From contig NC_090451.1 of assembly GCF_031143425.1 (NCBI RefSeq), positions 348,820,339-348,884,338 on the forward strand: DNA of 64,000 bases, given 5' to 3'. Both the position numbers and the translations under genes were made by a program. Positions within the stretch are counted from its first letter, which is position 1. The number at the start of each line of letters is the position of its first letter. Below, piece by piece: positions 45,261 to 55,953 of this stretch. The stretch comes from Pleurodeles waltl. Taxonomy: Eukaryota > Chordata > Amphibia > Caudata > Salamandridae. The notes beneath the pieces are model-generated. The model was given only the letters and a program-made list of their open reading frames with translations. It ran no database searches and was not told the origin of the DNA.

Positions 45261-47470
45261 TGGTCAACCTTTCCTGCTCAACCTTGACCCCGACTGAAAT
45301 GATGGTCTTAGAGAAAGGTTTGGGTTTTGTTCCCACCCCCAGAGAAGATCATTTTAGACTGAATTGTGAAATGTCAGCACTATTCCGTAAGGTTAGATTG
45401 CACTTCTTTTTTAAAGATCAACCACCGAAGGTCTCTAGAGGTGACACGAATTTAAGGAACCCCTCTACTTTTACTCCTCCTGTGACCTCAATTCCTATAG
45501 AGGTACTGACTTTTGAGAAGGCGGTCCGTCATGAGATTCAACAACTAGAACCCATCCGCACCTTTCAAAATGTGTCCAACTTGGAGCGTATGGCTATTCA
45601 ATCTCTAGCGCATAACCCTGAAATCACTATAAAGTCTGCAGATAAAGGGGGAGCAATAGTAGTTATGGATACTATTTTCTATAGACAGGAATGTCTTAGA
45701 CTTTTGAGTGACGACACCCACTATAGACACATACAGACAGATCCTACTCCCCGGCTACAACGTAAGATCCGCGGGATGATAATGGAAGCAGAAATAGCAG
45801 GATGGATTACACGACAGGAAGCAGAGTTTCTGGACACTAAAAATCCCAAAATACCTTACTTTTACTGTCTACCTAAGATTCACAAGGGCACCCCACCTCC
45901 GGGCCGCCCCATAGTGTCTGGTATAGGCTCTCTTTTAGAACCTTTATCAAAATTTTGTGATTTCTTTTTACAACCCATGGTTCATAACACACCTACCTTC
46001 CTTAGAGATACTAAAGACACCTTGATCTTACTTAATGATGTTAACAATGCAGGTCCCACAGATATACTGATATGCTTGGATGTGGAAGCCCTTTACACTA
46101 ATATTCCACAAGAAGCAACCTTAACAGCAGTAGAAGACTTGCTGATGGCAGAAACGTGGACCCATAACACGCCAGTCAGTTTCATCATGCAATGCGCAAG
46201 TGTGGCACTGAAAGAGAATTTTTTCCAGTTCGAGAAACGTCTCTTCCACCAGATACAAGGTACTTCCATGGGAAGCACCTTCGCACCAAGCCTGGCATGC
46301 CTGTACATGTTTGCATTTGAACAACGCCACATCCTAATTCCTGAGCAACCATTTTTCAACAACATAAGACTATGGCGTCGCTACATTGACGACATTCTAG
46401 TCATTTGGAAGGGTAGTTATGAATTGGCATTAGATTTCACAAATTGGGTTAACACCCTTGACACCAATCTCCGTTTCAGTGCTAACATTTCGGATCAAGA
46501 GGTGGCTTTTCTTGATTTACGGATAACACTCAGAGATGGTTATTTGCATTCCTCTGTATACCAAAAACCCACAGATAGAAACAGTTTATTACTCTACAAT
46601 AGCCATCACCCTAAATCATTAAGGGACAATCTTCCTTTTGGACAATTCCTAAGGATACGACGAAACTGTTCAGATACAGACGACTTTCATCTTCAAGCAA
46701 AAACTCTCTGCAGTAAACTGGGTGCTCGTAATTATCCTGCTAGATGCGTGAGACAAGCAAAGAAAAGAGCCAGCAATATTCCAAGAGAGACTCTTCTGAC
46801 TAACAATATCCGCACTTCTCAATCTAGACTTACTTGTGTGACTACCTACACGCCTTTGAGTAATCAGATTAAGAAGATCATCCGGAGACAGTGGCCTATC
46901 CTCAACAGTGCAGGAGAGTCCTTGGACTGCCCTCTGTTTGCCTTTAAGAGGACCCACAACATAAAAGATATGGTGGTTCACACCAGACCTGTACATAAAA
47001 CCACGGATGATGTCCACCAAGATCAGTGGTTGAAAGTCAAAGGCCATCACCCATGTGGGTGTTGTAACGTATGCTCAATGACTAAAAGCACCTATGAAGT
47101 AGATCTCGGTGAACCCAGGAAATGGCAATTGAAAACACACACCAATTGTCGCACAAAAAACTGTGTCTATATGATCACTTGTCCTTGTGACTTGAGGTAC
47201 ATAGGAATGACAACAAGAATGGTGAAAACACGCATCAATGAACACCGTAGCACTATCAGGTGTAAGAGGTCTGCAACAAAATTAACAAATCACTATTTGG
47301 AAAAACAACATACTGCAGACAACATCAGATGGCTAATATTGGAGACTATTAAAGACAACAATGATTGTACAAGAAGACTCTTTGAAAAAGAACAACGATG
47401 GGTCTTTAGGCTAAGGACCCATGAGAATGGGCTCAACGATGAAATCCCGTGGGCTTGTTTTACCCGTTGA
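45260..47470 (+). CDS. PLE ORF2: reverse transcriptase with GIY-YIG endonuclease (unit 1)
   Basis: The intact frame encodes the replication enzyme. RT landmarks are KSADKGGAIVVMD at about residue 125, YFYCLPKIHKGTPPPGRPIV at about 208, LDVEALYTNIP (motif A) at about 272, TSMGSTFAPSLACLYM and the YIDD active site at 375-378. A Cys-rich linker (CGCCNVC and NCRTKNC) leads to the GIY-YIG endonuclease with VYM at 636-638, YIG at 647-649 and catalytic-type Arg and Glu in KTRINEHR. The listed start is a GTG that touches the ORF1 stop; the frame is open from 45122, and its first ATG is at 45299. Translation by -1 frameshift from ORF1 fits best. Confidence 0.93.
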   Translation: MVNLSCSTLTPTEMMVLEKGLGFVPTPREDHFRLNCEMSALFRKVRLHFFFKDQPPKVSRGDTNLRNPSTFTPPVTSIPIEVLTFEKAVRHEIQQLEPIRTFQNVSNLERMAIQSLAHNPEITIKSADKGGAIVVMDTIFYRQECLRLLSDDTHYRHIQTDPTPRLQRKIRGMIMEAEIAGWITRQEAEFLDTKNPKIPYFYCLPKIHKGTPPPGRPIVSGIGSLLEPLSKFCDFFLQPMVHNTPTFLRDTKDTLILLNDVNNAGPTDILICLDVEALYTNIPQEATLTAVEDLLMAETWTHNTPVSFIMQCASVALKENFFQFEKRLFHQIQGTSMGSTFAPSLACLYMFAFEQRHILIPEQPFFNNIRLWRRYIDDILVIWKGSYELALDFTNWVNTLDTNLRFSANISDQEVAFLDLRITLRDGYLHSSVYQKPTDRNSLLLYNSHHPKSLRDNLPFGQFLRIRRNCSDTDDFHLQAKTLCSKLGARNYPARCVRQAKKRASNIPRETLLTNNIRTSQSRLTCVTTYTPLSNQIKKIIRRQWPILNSAGESLDCPLFAFKRTHNIKDMVVHTRPVHKTTDDVHQDQWLKVKGHHPCGCCNVCSMTKSTYEVDLGEPRKWQLKTHTNCRTKNCVYMITCPCDLRYIGMTTRMVKTRINEHRSTIRCKRSATKLTNHYLEKQHTADNIRWLILETIKDNNDCTRRLFEKEQRWVFRLRTHENGLNDEIPWACFTR

Positions 47471-48807
47471 ACGTCGGGTCCCTTCAGACCACCGATGAAC
47501 CTTTTGCATTATTATGTGAATCACTTTCCATATGATTTTTCTATAAATAATTTTTTTACTTTGGTAACTTTTGCATAATTCATGTCGTACGCGCGGTGAG
47601 CGTACTTTATTTTGTATAGTTGGCAATCCTTTGCATCAATTATGACACCGAGATGACTCCATCTTTTCCTAGTCTTCTAGATCCTAGGACATTTCCCTCT
47701 TATATATGGCCGACTTGGTTTTAGTCCTTCTTTTGTGTTTGTCTTTGTCTTTGATCCTGTCGAGGCTTACAGTCCCCTTTCACTCTTCATTATCCCAGGG
47801 CATTTAAAAGAACCCCATTCTAACGCTACTTTGTGTTCCGGGGAAGGAGACGGCTCACAGGTGAACCAACTTTTGTGGTTCGATATCAAGTAAGTGCTGT
47901 TTCGGCGTTTTACGATCGCCGTTATTGACACACGCTTAGATACCTCTGTCTTGAGCTTCATAATTGTGTACTAAGCCGCATTATTTAGTGTTCGGGCACT
48001 AGCCGGCACACGCGAGCTCCGCGCCTTCGCAGACACGGGCGGGACGCGTTCCTGATTTGATACGCCCCCGCCCAACAGGTTTTTCCTCTCAGTGGGGCTA
48101 TCTACCGACTACCTGTGTGAAATTATACACACAAGAGGGATAAGACTGTAAACGTCTCTCCTATTCTTTCTTACTCCGAATCCATTAGCATTTGGTTTCA
48201 CTAATTAAGTGATATGACGGCGACTGACCGATACTGCTTTTGCAGTTTATTGTTTTTTGTTTTTTCAACTAGAGGTTACCGTGTACTTAAGAACTTTCCT
48301 TCACTGAATATTAATTGTAACTACCCTCGGTTTTACAATCGTGCGTTTTCTCTATCTTGTATTTTTTCTAGCGGTTTGAATACAATTCACCCACTATATA
48401 TATTTTTTGCATGAGAGGCAATGAGTGACATGTCTATGATGAGGTAATAATCCTATCAAGTATCATACGGTTTTTTTAAACTGTTCTTTTTCTCTTTGTG
48501 TATGCATATATTCAGTTCATAATGGAATTTAGAGCCTGCCACCTCCCTGAGGGAGCCCACCAGTAATACTTGGAGGGTGAGCAAAATTTAAGTTTTCTAT
48601 CAGCACTCTAGATGTTTTTGTGTGTATTCACTAAGGCACATTTGGGGCGCTTTCACAAGGTTATGTAACAACCCATCAGGTACGGTGATTAAGATAACTG
48701 TTGCTGAATAGGTTATCCTTTGACGTTGGTTTTCTTTGTTTTACCTTTTAGGTTTTGAATAAATTAATGCACAAAGCAGTTTTCATAAAGGATTAGGTAC
48801 GTAAATA

Positions 48808-48867
48808 GGTCCTGATGAATCGCATGAGATCAAATTTCAACTCAATATAGCGAGAAACATGTTGACC
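48808..48867 (+). ncRNA. Hammerhead ribozyme of PLE unit (copy 2)
   Basis: Identical in core and stems to 43632-43691, exactly 5176 bp downstream. RNA spanning both would be cut into one 5176-nt monomer containing a complete ORF1-ORF2 pair. Confidence 0.85.
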
Positions 48868-49512
48868 CCTTGATTGAGTATCACAGTGATTCTGTATACT
48901 CTTTTTTGTACCCTTTTTTTACTTGAATTTCTAGTGAAAATTGTTATAATTTCGAGGGATTGTATACATTAACTTACTATATCCCTAAAACGATGTTTTT
49001 AACTATGCCAGGGGTTTAAATATCTGAATAAATACATTTTTTACCCCTAGTCATTTTTAATCTCTTCCATACCAATCCTCTTTCTTTTTTTCATCTGACC
49101 GGCTCTACACCAACTGCCTAAAAGATCTCCGGCAAAGAGCCCCTTTGTGGGGCCCGTCAGGCATTGCAGTGCCGGCCTGACGAGGAGCATAGCCCTATGA
49201 TGAAGCATGTCACCGGACGGTGAGTGAGGGCTCTTGCTTCAAGCATATTGCTTCCCCCCCCTTTTTTTGTCTCTGGAAACCTGTCCTTACCACTATAACC
49301 CTCGATCTCTTTTTTTCTCTGATTTTGGAACTGTGTGTAAACTTTGTGGAGTATATAATTGGGAGAAACACACACTGGACCAGGAGATATTCGTTTTTTC
49401 TCCAAATCTCCCGTTCTGCCCCTCCTTTTTTGAAATTGATGATTTAGAGTAGCCTTTGGCTACGGGGCTTTTCATATAAGACTAACCTGGTTGACTATAC
49501 CTGGTAGTAAAT

Positions 49513-50436
49513 ATGTCTGACCTACAAGGGCTCAGCTTTGATGATAGTGTGGTGCAGGAGATCCTGCAGACTCCTTCCATACTAGGGGACGAGAATAGCG
49601 GTCCTTCTAGTGGCACAAGAGAAGATTGGACGAAACTATCGGCCTTGAAAAAAGAGCTCCTTAAGACCGTCTTACACGGCACTATCATGACCGAATACCT
49701 GAGGGCCAATATTTCACCAAACGGTCTCATTGTTACCAATGTTCCTAGGATTTTCTTACAAGACCTACAATTCAGAATAGACTGGTCACAGATATCATGG
49801 AAATGCACCCGTGATTGGTTGATCTTGATTATCAATACATCTAAACGCCTAGCAGATTCGATCACGGTACAGATCTCCATCACTGAGGCAGCCATTAGAA
49901 CTACAGTTCAACTCGCTCAGTTCAAGTCCCGCTTGGCGGAAATCAATCTGGAACTTAATGAGACCAAGGAATATCTCACGAGACAGAAGATTAACAAACT
50001 ACAAAAAGATATTAAACGTTTCAGCAAAGAGAAGATTTATCCTTACACAAAAGACGATTACCATTGTGAGGTCAATTCTGAGACCTCAGATGACTCAGAG
50101 GCTCCACAACGCAAGATCTCGGTACCTAACTACAGCTCGAGCTCTGATGGTTGGAGTAGTGACGAGGGACAGAGGATAAACCACAACCGTTACACCCCTC
50201 CTCCGCACTACAATCCTCCTTTTCCATATCAGCAGATTCCTCCTTGGCATCCACAACCTATGCCTATGCCTTTTTTCCAGCCCCAACCCCAATATAATTT
50301 CAACCCTTTTTTAGGAAGAGGCCGGGGCAGAGGCAGAGGCAGAAACAGAAGGAGAGGAAGAAATGTGCACTGGGCACAAGAAGAGCCCCAGATGATGACC
50401 AGGAGCCGGAGTGTGATAGCACAAAAGAAAAACTAG
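49513..50436 (+). CDS. PLE ORF1, 307 aa (unit 2)
   Basis: Identical translation to the ORF1 at 44337-45260, in the second complete unit. No stop or frame change. Confidence 0.85.
   Translation: MSDLQGLSFDDSVVQEILQTPSILGDENSGPSSGTREDWTKLSALKKELLKTVLHGTIMTEYLRANISPNGLIVTNVPRIFLQDLQFRIDWSQISWKCTRDWLILIINTSKRLADSITVQISITEAAIRTTVQLAQFKSRLAEINLELNETKEYLTRQKINKLQKDIKRFSKEKIYPYTKDDYHCEVNSETSDDSEAPQRKISVPNYSSSSDGWSSDEGQRINHNRYTPPPHYNPPFPYQQIPPWHPQPMPMPFFQPQPQYNFNPFLGRGRGRGRGRNRRRGRNVHWAQEEPQMMTRSRSVIAQKKN
50307..50313 (+). promoter_or_regulatory. Candidate -1 ribosomal frameshift site (unit 2)
   Basis: TTTTTTA in the same phase as at 45131, with the ORF2 frame open from 50298. Confidence 0.6.
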
Positions 50437-52646
50437 TGGTCAACCTTTCCTGCTCAACCTTGACCCCGACTGAAATGATGGTCTTAGAGAAAGGTTTGGG
50501 TTTTGTTCCCACCCCCAGAGAAGATCATTTTAGACTGAATTGTGAAATGTCAGCACTATTCCGTAAGGTTAGATTGCACTTCTTTTTTAAAGATCAACCA
50601 CCGAAGGTCTCTAGAGGTGACACGAATTTAAGGAACCCCTCTACTTTTACTCCTCCTGTGACCTCAATTCCTATAGAGGTACTGACTTTTGAGAAGGCGG
50701 TCCGTCATGAGATTCAACAACTAGAACCCATCCGCACCTTTCAAAATGTGTCCAACTTGGAGCGTATGGCTATTCAATCTCTAGCGCATAACCCTGAAAT
50801 CACTATAAAGTCTGCAGATAAAGGGGGAGCAATAGTAGTTATGGATACTATTTTCTATAGACAGGAATGTCTTAGACTTTTGAGTGACGACACCCACTAT
50901 AGACACATACAGACAGATCCTACTCCCCGGCTACAACGTAAGATCCGCGGGATGATAATGGAAGCAGAAATAGCAGGATGGATTACACGACAGGAAGCAG
51001 AGTTTCTGGACACTAAAAATCCCAAAATACCTTACTTTTACTGTCTACCTAAGATTCACAAGGGCACCCCACCTCCGGGCCGCCCCATAGTGTCTGGTAT
51101 AGGCTCTCTTTTAGAACCTTTATCAAAATTTTGTGATTTCTTTTTACAACCCATGGTTCATAACACACCTACCTTCCTTAGAGATACTAAAGACACCTTG
51201 ATCTTACTTAATGATGTTAACAATGCAGGTCCCACAGATATACTGATATGCTTGGATGTGGAAGCCCTTTACACTAATATTCCACAAGAAGCAACCTTAA
51301 CAGCAGTAGAAGACTTGCTGATGGCAGAAACGTGGACCCATAACACGCCAGTCAGTTTCATCATGCAATGCGCAAGTGTGGCACTGAAAGAGAATTTTTT
51401 CCAGTTCGAGAAACGTCTCTTCCACCAGATACAAGGTACTTCCATGGGAAGCACCTTCGCACCAAGCCTGGCATGCCTGTACATGTTTGCATTTGAACAA
51501 CGCCACATCCTAATTCCTGAGCAACCATTTTTCAACAACATAAGACTATGGCGTCGCTACATTGACGACATTCTAGTCATTTGGAAGGGTAGTTATGAAT
51601 TGGCATTAGATTTCACAAATTGGGTTAACACCCTTGACACCAATCTCCGTTTCAGTGCTAACATTTCGGATCAAGAGGTGGCTTTTCTTGATTTACGGAT
51701 AACACTCAGAGATGGTTATTTGCATTCCTCTGTATACCAAAAACCCACAGATAGAAACAGTTTATTACTCTACAATAGCCATCACCCTAAATCATTAAGG
51801 GACAATCTTCCTTTTGGACAATTCCTAAGGATACGACGAAACTGTTCAGATACAGACGACTTTCATCTTCAAGCAAAAACTCTCTGCAGTAAACTGGGTG
51901 CTCGTAATTATCCTGCTAGATGCGTGAGACAAGCAAAGAAAAGAGCCAGCAATATTCCAAGAGAGACTCTTCTGACTAACAATATCCGCACTTCTCAATC
52001 TAGACTTACTTGTGTGACTACCTACACGCCTTTGAGTAATCAGATTAAGAAGATCATCCGGAGACAGTGGCCTATCCTCAACAGTGCAGGAGAGTCCTTG
52101 GACTGCCCTCTGTTTGCCTTTAAGAGGACCCACAACATAAAAGATATGGTGGTTCACACCAGACCTGTACATAAAACCACGGATGATGTCCACCAAGATC
52201 AGTGGTTGAAAGTCAAAGGCCATCACCCATGTGGGTGTTGTAACGTATGCTCAATGACTAAAAGCACCTATGAAGTAGATCTCGGTGAACCCAGGAAATG
52301 GCAATTGAAAACACACACCAATTGTCGCACAAAAAACTGTGTCTATATGATCACTTGTCCTTGTGACTTGAGGTACATAGGAATGACAACAAGAATGGTG
52401 AAAACACGCATCAATGAACACCGTAGCACTATCAGGTGTAAGAGGTCTGCAACAAAATTAACAAATCACTATTTGGAAAAACAACATACTGCAGACAACA
52501 TCAGATGGCTAATATTGGAGACTATTAAAGACAACAATGATTGTACAAGAAGACTCTTTGAAAAAGAACAACGATGGGTCTTTAGGCTAAGGACCCATGA
52601 GAATGGGCTCAACGATGAAATCCCGTGGGCTTGTTTTACCCGTTGA
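50436..52646 (+). CDS. PLE ORF2: reverse transcriptase with GIY-YIG endonuclease (unit 2)
   Basis: Same 736-residue translation as the copy at 45260-47470, with an intact RT active site and endonuclease motifs. Having two intact copies in one insertion makes this locus a possible source of active enzyme. Confidence 0.93.
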   Translation: MVNLSCSTLTPTEMMVLEKGLGFVPTPREDHFRLNCEMSALFRKVRLHFFFKDQPPKVSRGDTNLRNPSTFTPPVTSIPIEVLTFEKAVRHEIQQLEPIRTFQNVSNLERMAIQSLAHNPEITIKSADKGGAIVVMDTIFYRQECLRLLSDDTHYRHIQTDPTPRLQRKIRGMIMEAEIAGWITRQEAEFLDTKNPKIPYFYCLPKIHKGTPPPGRPIVSGIGSLLEPLSKFCDFFLQPMVHNTPTFLRDTKDTLILLNDVNNAGPTDILICLDVEALYTNIPQEATLTAVEDLLMAETWTHNTPVSFIMQCASVALKENFFQFEKRLFHQIQGTSMGSTFAPSLACLYMFAFEQRHILIPEQPFFNNIRLWRRYIDDILVIWKGSYELALDFTNWVNTLDTNLRFSANISDQEVAFLDLRITLRDGYLHSSVYQKPTDRNSLLLYNSHHPKSLRDNLPFGQFLRIRRNCSDTDDFHLQAKTLCSKLGARNYPARCVRQAKKRASNIPRETLLTNNIRTSQSRLTCVTTYTPLSNQIKKIIRRQWPILNSAGESLDCPLFAFKRTHNIKDMVVHTRPVHKTTDDVHQDQWLKVKGHHPCGCCNVCSMTKSTYEVDLGEPRKWQLKTHTNCRTKNCVYMITCPCDLRYIGMTTRMVKTRINEHRSTIRCKRSATKLTNHYLEKQHTADNIRWLILETIKDNNDCTRRLFEKEQRWVFRLRTHENGLNDEIPWACFTR

Positions 52647-53983
52647 ACGTCGGGTCCCTTCAGACCACCGATGAACCTTTTGCATTATTATGTGAATCAC
52701 TTTCCATATGATTTTTCTATAAATAATTTTTTTACTTTGGTAACTTTTGCATAATTCATGTCGTACGCGCGGTGAGCGTACTTTATTTTGTATAGTTGGC
52801 AATCCTTTGCATCAATTATGACACCGAGATGACTCCATCTTTTCCTAGTCTTCTAGATCCTAGGACATTTCCCTCTTATATATGGCCGACTTGGTTTTAG
52901 TCCTTCTTTTGTGTTTGTCTTTGTCTTTGATCCTGTCGAGGCTTACAGTCCCCTTTCACTCTTCATTATCCCAGGGCATTTAAAAGAACCCCATTCTAAC
53001 GCTACTTTGTGTTCCGGGGAAGGAGACGGCTCACAGGTGAACCAACTTTTGTGGTTCGATATCAAGTAAGTGCTGTTTCGGCGTTTTACGATCGCCGTTA
53101 TTGACACACGCTTAGATACCTCTGTCTTGAGCTTCATAATTGTGTACTAAGCCGCATTATTTAGTGTTCGGGCACTAGCCGGCACACGCGAGCTCCGCGC
53201 CTTCGCAGACACGGGCGGGACGCGTTCCTGATTTGATACGCCCCCGCCCAACAGGTTTTTCCTCTCAGTGGGGCTATCTACCGACTACCTGTGTGAAATT
53301 ATACACACAAGAGGGATAAGACTGTAAACGTCTCTCCTATTCTTTCTTACTCCGAATCCATTAGCATTTGGTTTCACTAATTAAGTGATATGACGGCGAC
53401 TGACCGATACTGCTTTTGCAGTTTATTGTTTTTTGTTTTTTCAACTAGAGGTTACCGTGTACTTAAGAACTTTCCTTCACTGAATATTAATTGTAACTAC
53501 CCTCGGTTTTACAATCGTGCGTTTTCTCTATCTTGTATTTTTTCTAGCGGTTTGAATACAATTCACCCACTATATATATTTTTTGCATGAGAGGCAATGA
53601 GTGACATGTCTATGATGAGGTAATAATCCTATCAAGTATCATACGGTTTTTTTAAACTGTTCTTTTTCTCTTTGTGTATGCATATATTCAGTTCATAATG
53701 GAATTTAGAGCCTGCCACCTCCCTGAGGGAGCCCACCAGTAATACTTGGAGGGTGAGCAAAATTTAAGTTTTCTATCAGCACTCTAGATGTTTTTGTGTG
53801 TATTCACTAAGGCACATTTGGGGCGCTTTCACGAGGTTATGTAACAACCCATCAGGTACGGTGATTAAGATAACTGTTGCTGAATAGGTTATCCTTTGAC
53901 GTTGGTTTTCTTTGTTTTACCTTTTAGGTTTTGAATAAATTAATGCACAAAGCAGTTTTCATAAAGGATTAGGTACGTAAATA

Positions 53984-54043
53984 GGTCCTGATGAATCGCA
54001 TGAGATCAAATTTCAACTCAATATAGCGAGAAACATGTTGACC
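53984..54043 (+). ncRNA. Hammerhead ribozyme of PLE unit (copy 3)
   Basis: Third direct copy, 5176 bp after the second, located 340 bp before the right end of the block. Confidence 0.85.
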
Positions 54044-54382
54044 CCTTGATTGAGTATCACAGTGATTCTGTATACTCTTTTTTGTACCCTTTTTTTACTT
54101 GAATTTCTAGTGAAAATTGTTATAATTTCGAGGGATTGTATACATTAACTTACTATATCCCTAAAACGATGTTTTTAACTATGCCAGGGGTTTAAATATC
54201 TGAATAAATACATTTTTTACCCCTAGTCATTTTTAATCTCTTCCATACCAATCCTCTTTCTTTTTTTCATCTGACCGGCTCTACACCAACTGCCTAAAAG
54301 ATCTCCGGCAAAGAGCCCCTTTGTGGGGCCCGTCAGGCATTGCAGTGCCGGCCTGACGAGGAGCATAGCCCTATGATGAAGC

Positions 54383-54394
54383 AATTCTGTAAAG
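54383..54394. repeat. 12 bp target-site duplication, right copy, of the PLE block
   Basis: AATTCTGTAAAG, the partner of 37950-37961. The first A could equally be element sequence. Confidence 0.9.
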
Positions 54395-55733
54395 TGCCTT
54401 GACTCCAGCCGCATTGTATATAATGAGTCAACAATGCAAAATAAGCATAAAATGATCAAATGAACCAAACGTAAATCTGTTATTACAGTCATGATGATGG
54501 TAGAGAGACAAGAAGGATAAGGAGGTTCAAATGTGGCTTTCACTCCCTGTAGGAATGGGTAGGAGGCATCCTTCAACCTAGCTGTGTTTTCCTCTATGAA
54601 GATATTTATTTCCTTGAAATCTTCAGTTACGTTTTAGTTTATGGTCAATAATAACCTGTAACAGTGCTATATCTGCATTCATGTCAGGTTCTAATTTCTT
54701 CATCCTCGTCTAATTCAAAGAGTTCGAAAACTGGACTGTTTTCTATGCAGTTTGTAATTCAGCTCAGTAAAATGCATTGCTAAAATATGAAAGAAATATT
54801 ATAGTTATCATTTGGTATTTTACTCCAAAATCCCATAAACGTGTTTTACGCTACATTGCAGACACATAGGGTGGATGAGACGGGGTGAGGGTGCATTCAC
54901 CCCATTGCTGAAGCCCACCCAGAGCAGTAACTGTGATTCAATAGAAGTTGCAGCTGCTGATTAGGTTTTATAAAAATGAATTGATACTTACAATCGTAAG
55001 AATGACTGTTGACCCTGATTAAAAGTGTCATATCACAGAAGGTATATACTGGTCTCCTAATTAGCATATAGAATTATAGTTGGGTAACAATAAAATACAG
55101 GAATGTTTTTCACTGAGTGATTTTGAGTGGCATCAATTAGACAATGACAGCTAAGCTCGAGTTGCCTATTGATCACTCAGAACCCCAAAATGAAAAACAT
55201 CCCCGTAATTTACTTTTTTCCCATCTATTCTTTTATGTAATGCATGGACCCCAAAATCATGTACCCCTGCCTTCAACTACTGCTGCGCTGGGGCAGAGGA
55301 TAATGGGAGAGCTATACATAACAATCCCTCTTTAGAGTGAAATGTGATAAATAAATATCTTACCTGCTATCCTTAACTGAAGCACAATACTTCTCCTGCC
55401 TTCCTTCCCACTCCTGTACCTGTGCTTCCTGCTTTCAGTCAAAGCAGTCAGGCAGCACTGCACTGACAGGCCCTCAGAGAGCCTTGCCACCTGGCCTGAA
55501 AGGCCTTTGTGACGTCACAACGGTTTATAACCGGTTTTGTTATCAACTGTTGTGATGTCATAGCAAAGAGTTATGACTTTCAGAAACTAAAATAAACGAC
55601 AGAGGCTTTCTAAATGAGCCACACATCGCAAAGGCATTTTCAAATGTAGACTAAAATGTATTACTTGAAATGGCTTTATTTGTGTCAGTTTGAAATCCAC
55701 AGAAAGGTTCCTCACAGTAATAAAAGTTTGAAC
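54395..55733. other. No gene or recognised repeat
   Basis: An AT-rich flank between the PLE block and the Tc1-like element. A GTGACGTCACAACGG stretch near 55510 is a CRE-like palindrome, but nothing else supports a promoter. Confidence 0.4.
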
Positions 55734-55735
55734 TA

Positions 55736-55937
55736 CAGGGAGTGCAGAATTATTAGGCAAATGAGTATTTTGACCACATCATCCTCTTTATGCATGTTGT
55801 CTTACTCCAAGCTGTATAGGCTCGAAAGCCTACTACCAATTAGGCATATTAGGTGATGTGCATCTCTGTAATGAGAAGGGGTGTGGTCTAATGACATCAA
55901 CACCCTATATCAGGTGTGCATAATTATTAGGCAACTT
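55736..55937 (+). repeat. Left terminal inverted repeat of the Tc1-like element
   Basis: Inverted copy of 57086-57287. Two mismatches were noted in the AATTAGGCATATTAGG part. The inner end GTGCATAATTATTAGGCAAC repeats the outer TTATTAGGCAA motif, giving two transposase-site-like repeats per end. Confidence 0.9.
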
Positions 55938-55953
55938 CCTTTCCTTTGGCAAA

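Larger units (their letters stand above)
37962..54382 (+). mobile_element. Penelope-like element block: inverted segment plus 2.5 tandem units
   Basis: The whole 16.4 kb consists of one PLE sequence. 37962-41470 is an inverted segment (coordinate x corresponds to direct position 87401-x). 41471-54382 is a direct tandem array with a period of exactly 5176 bp (for example ORF1 at 44337 and 49513, HHR at 43632, 48808 and 53984). One 12 bp target duplication flanks the block, so it was integrated in one event. Copies are nearly identical; the differences I found are CpG transitions (41571, 48655 region). ORF2 carries PLE-type RT and a GIY-YIG endonuclease. Vertebrate EN+ PLEs include Neptune and Poseidon; the exact family is not fixed here. 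Confidence 0.93.

Noticed and set aside
46670..47050. 126-codon antisense frame repeated in every PLE copy
   Set aside because: It lies opposite conserved RT/linker coding sequence and has no recognisable domain; repetition only reflects the tandem array.
37962..54382. CRISPR-like or satellite array
   Set aside because: The 5176 bp period, RT and endonuclease coding sequence and flanking target duplication show a retroelement block.
55500..55530. CRE-like GTGACGTCAC as a gene promoter
   Set aside because: No transcription unit, TATA box or CpG island nearby.
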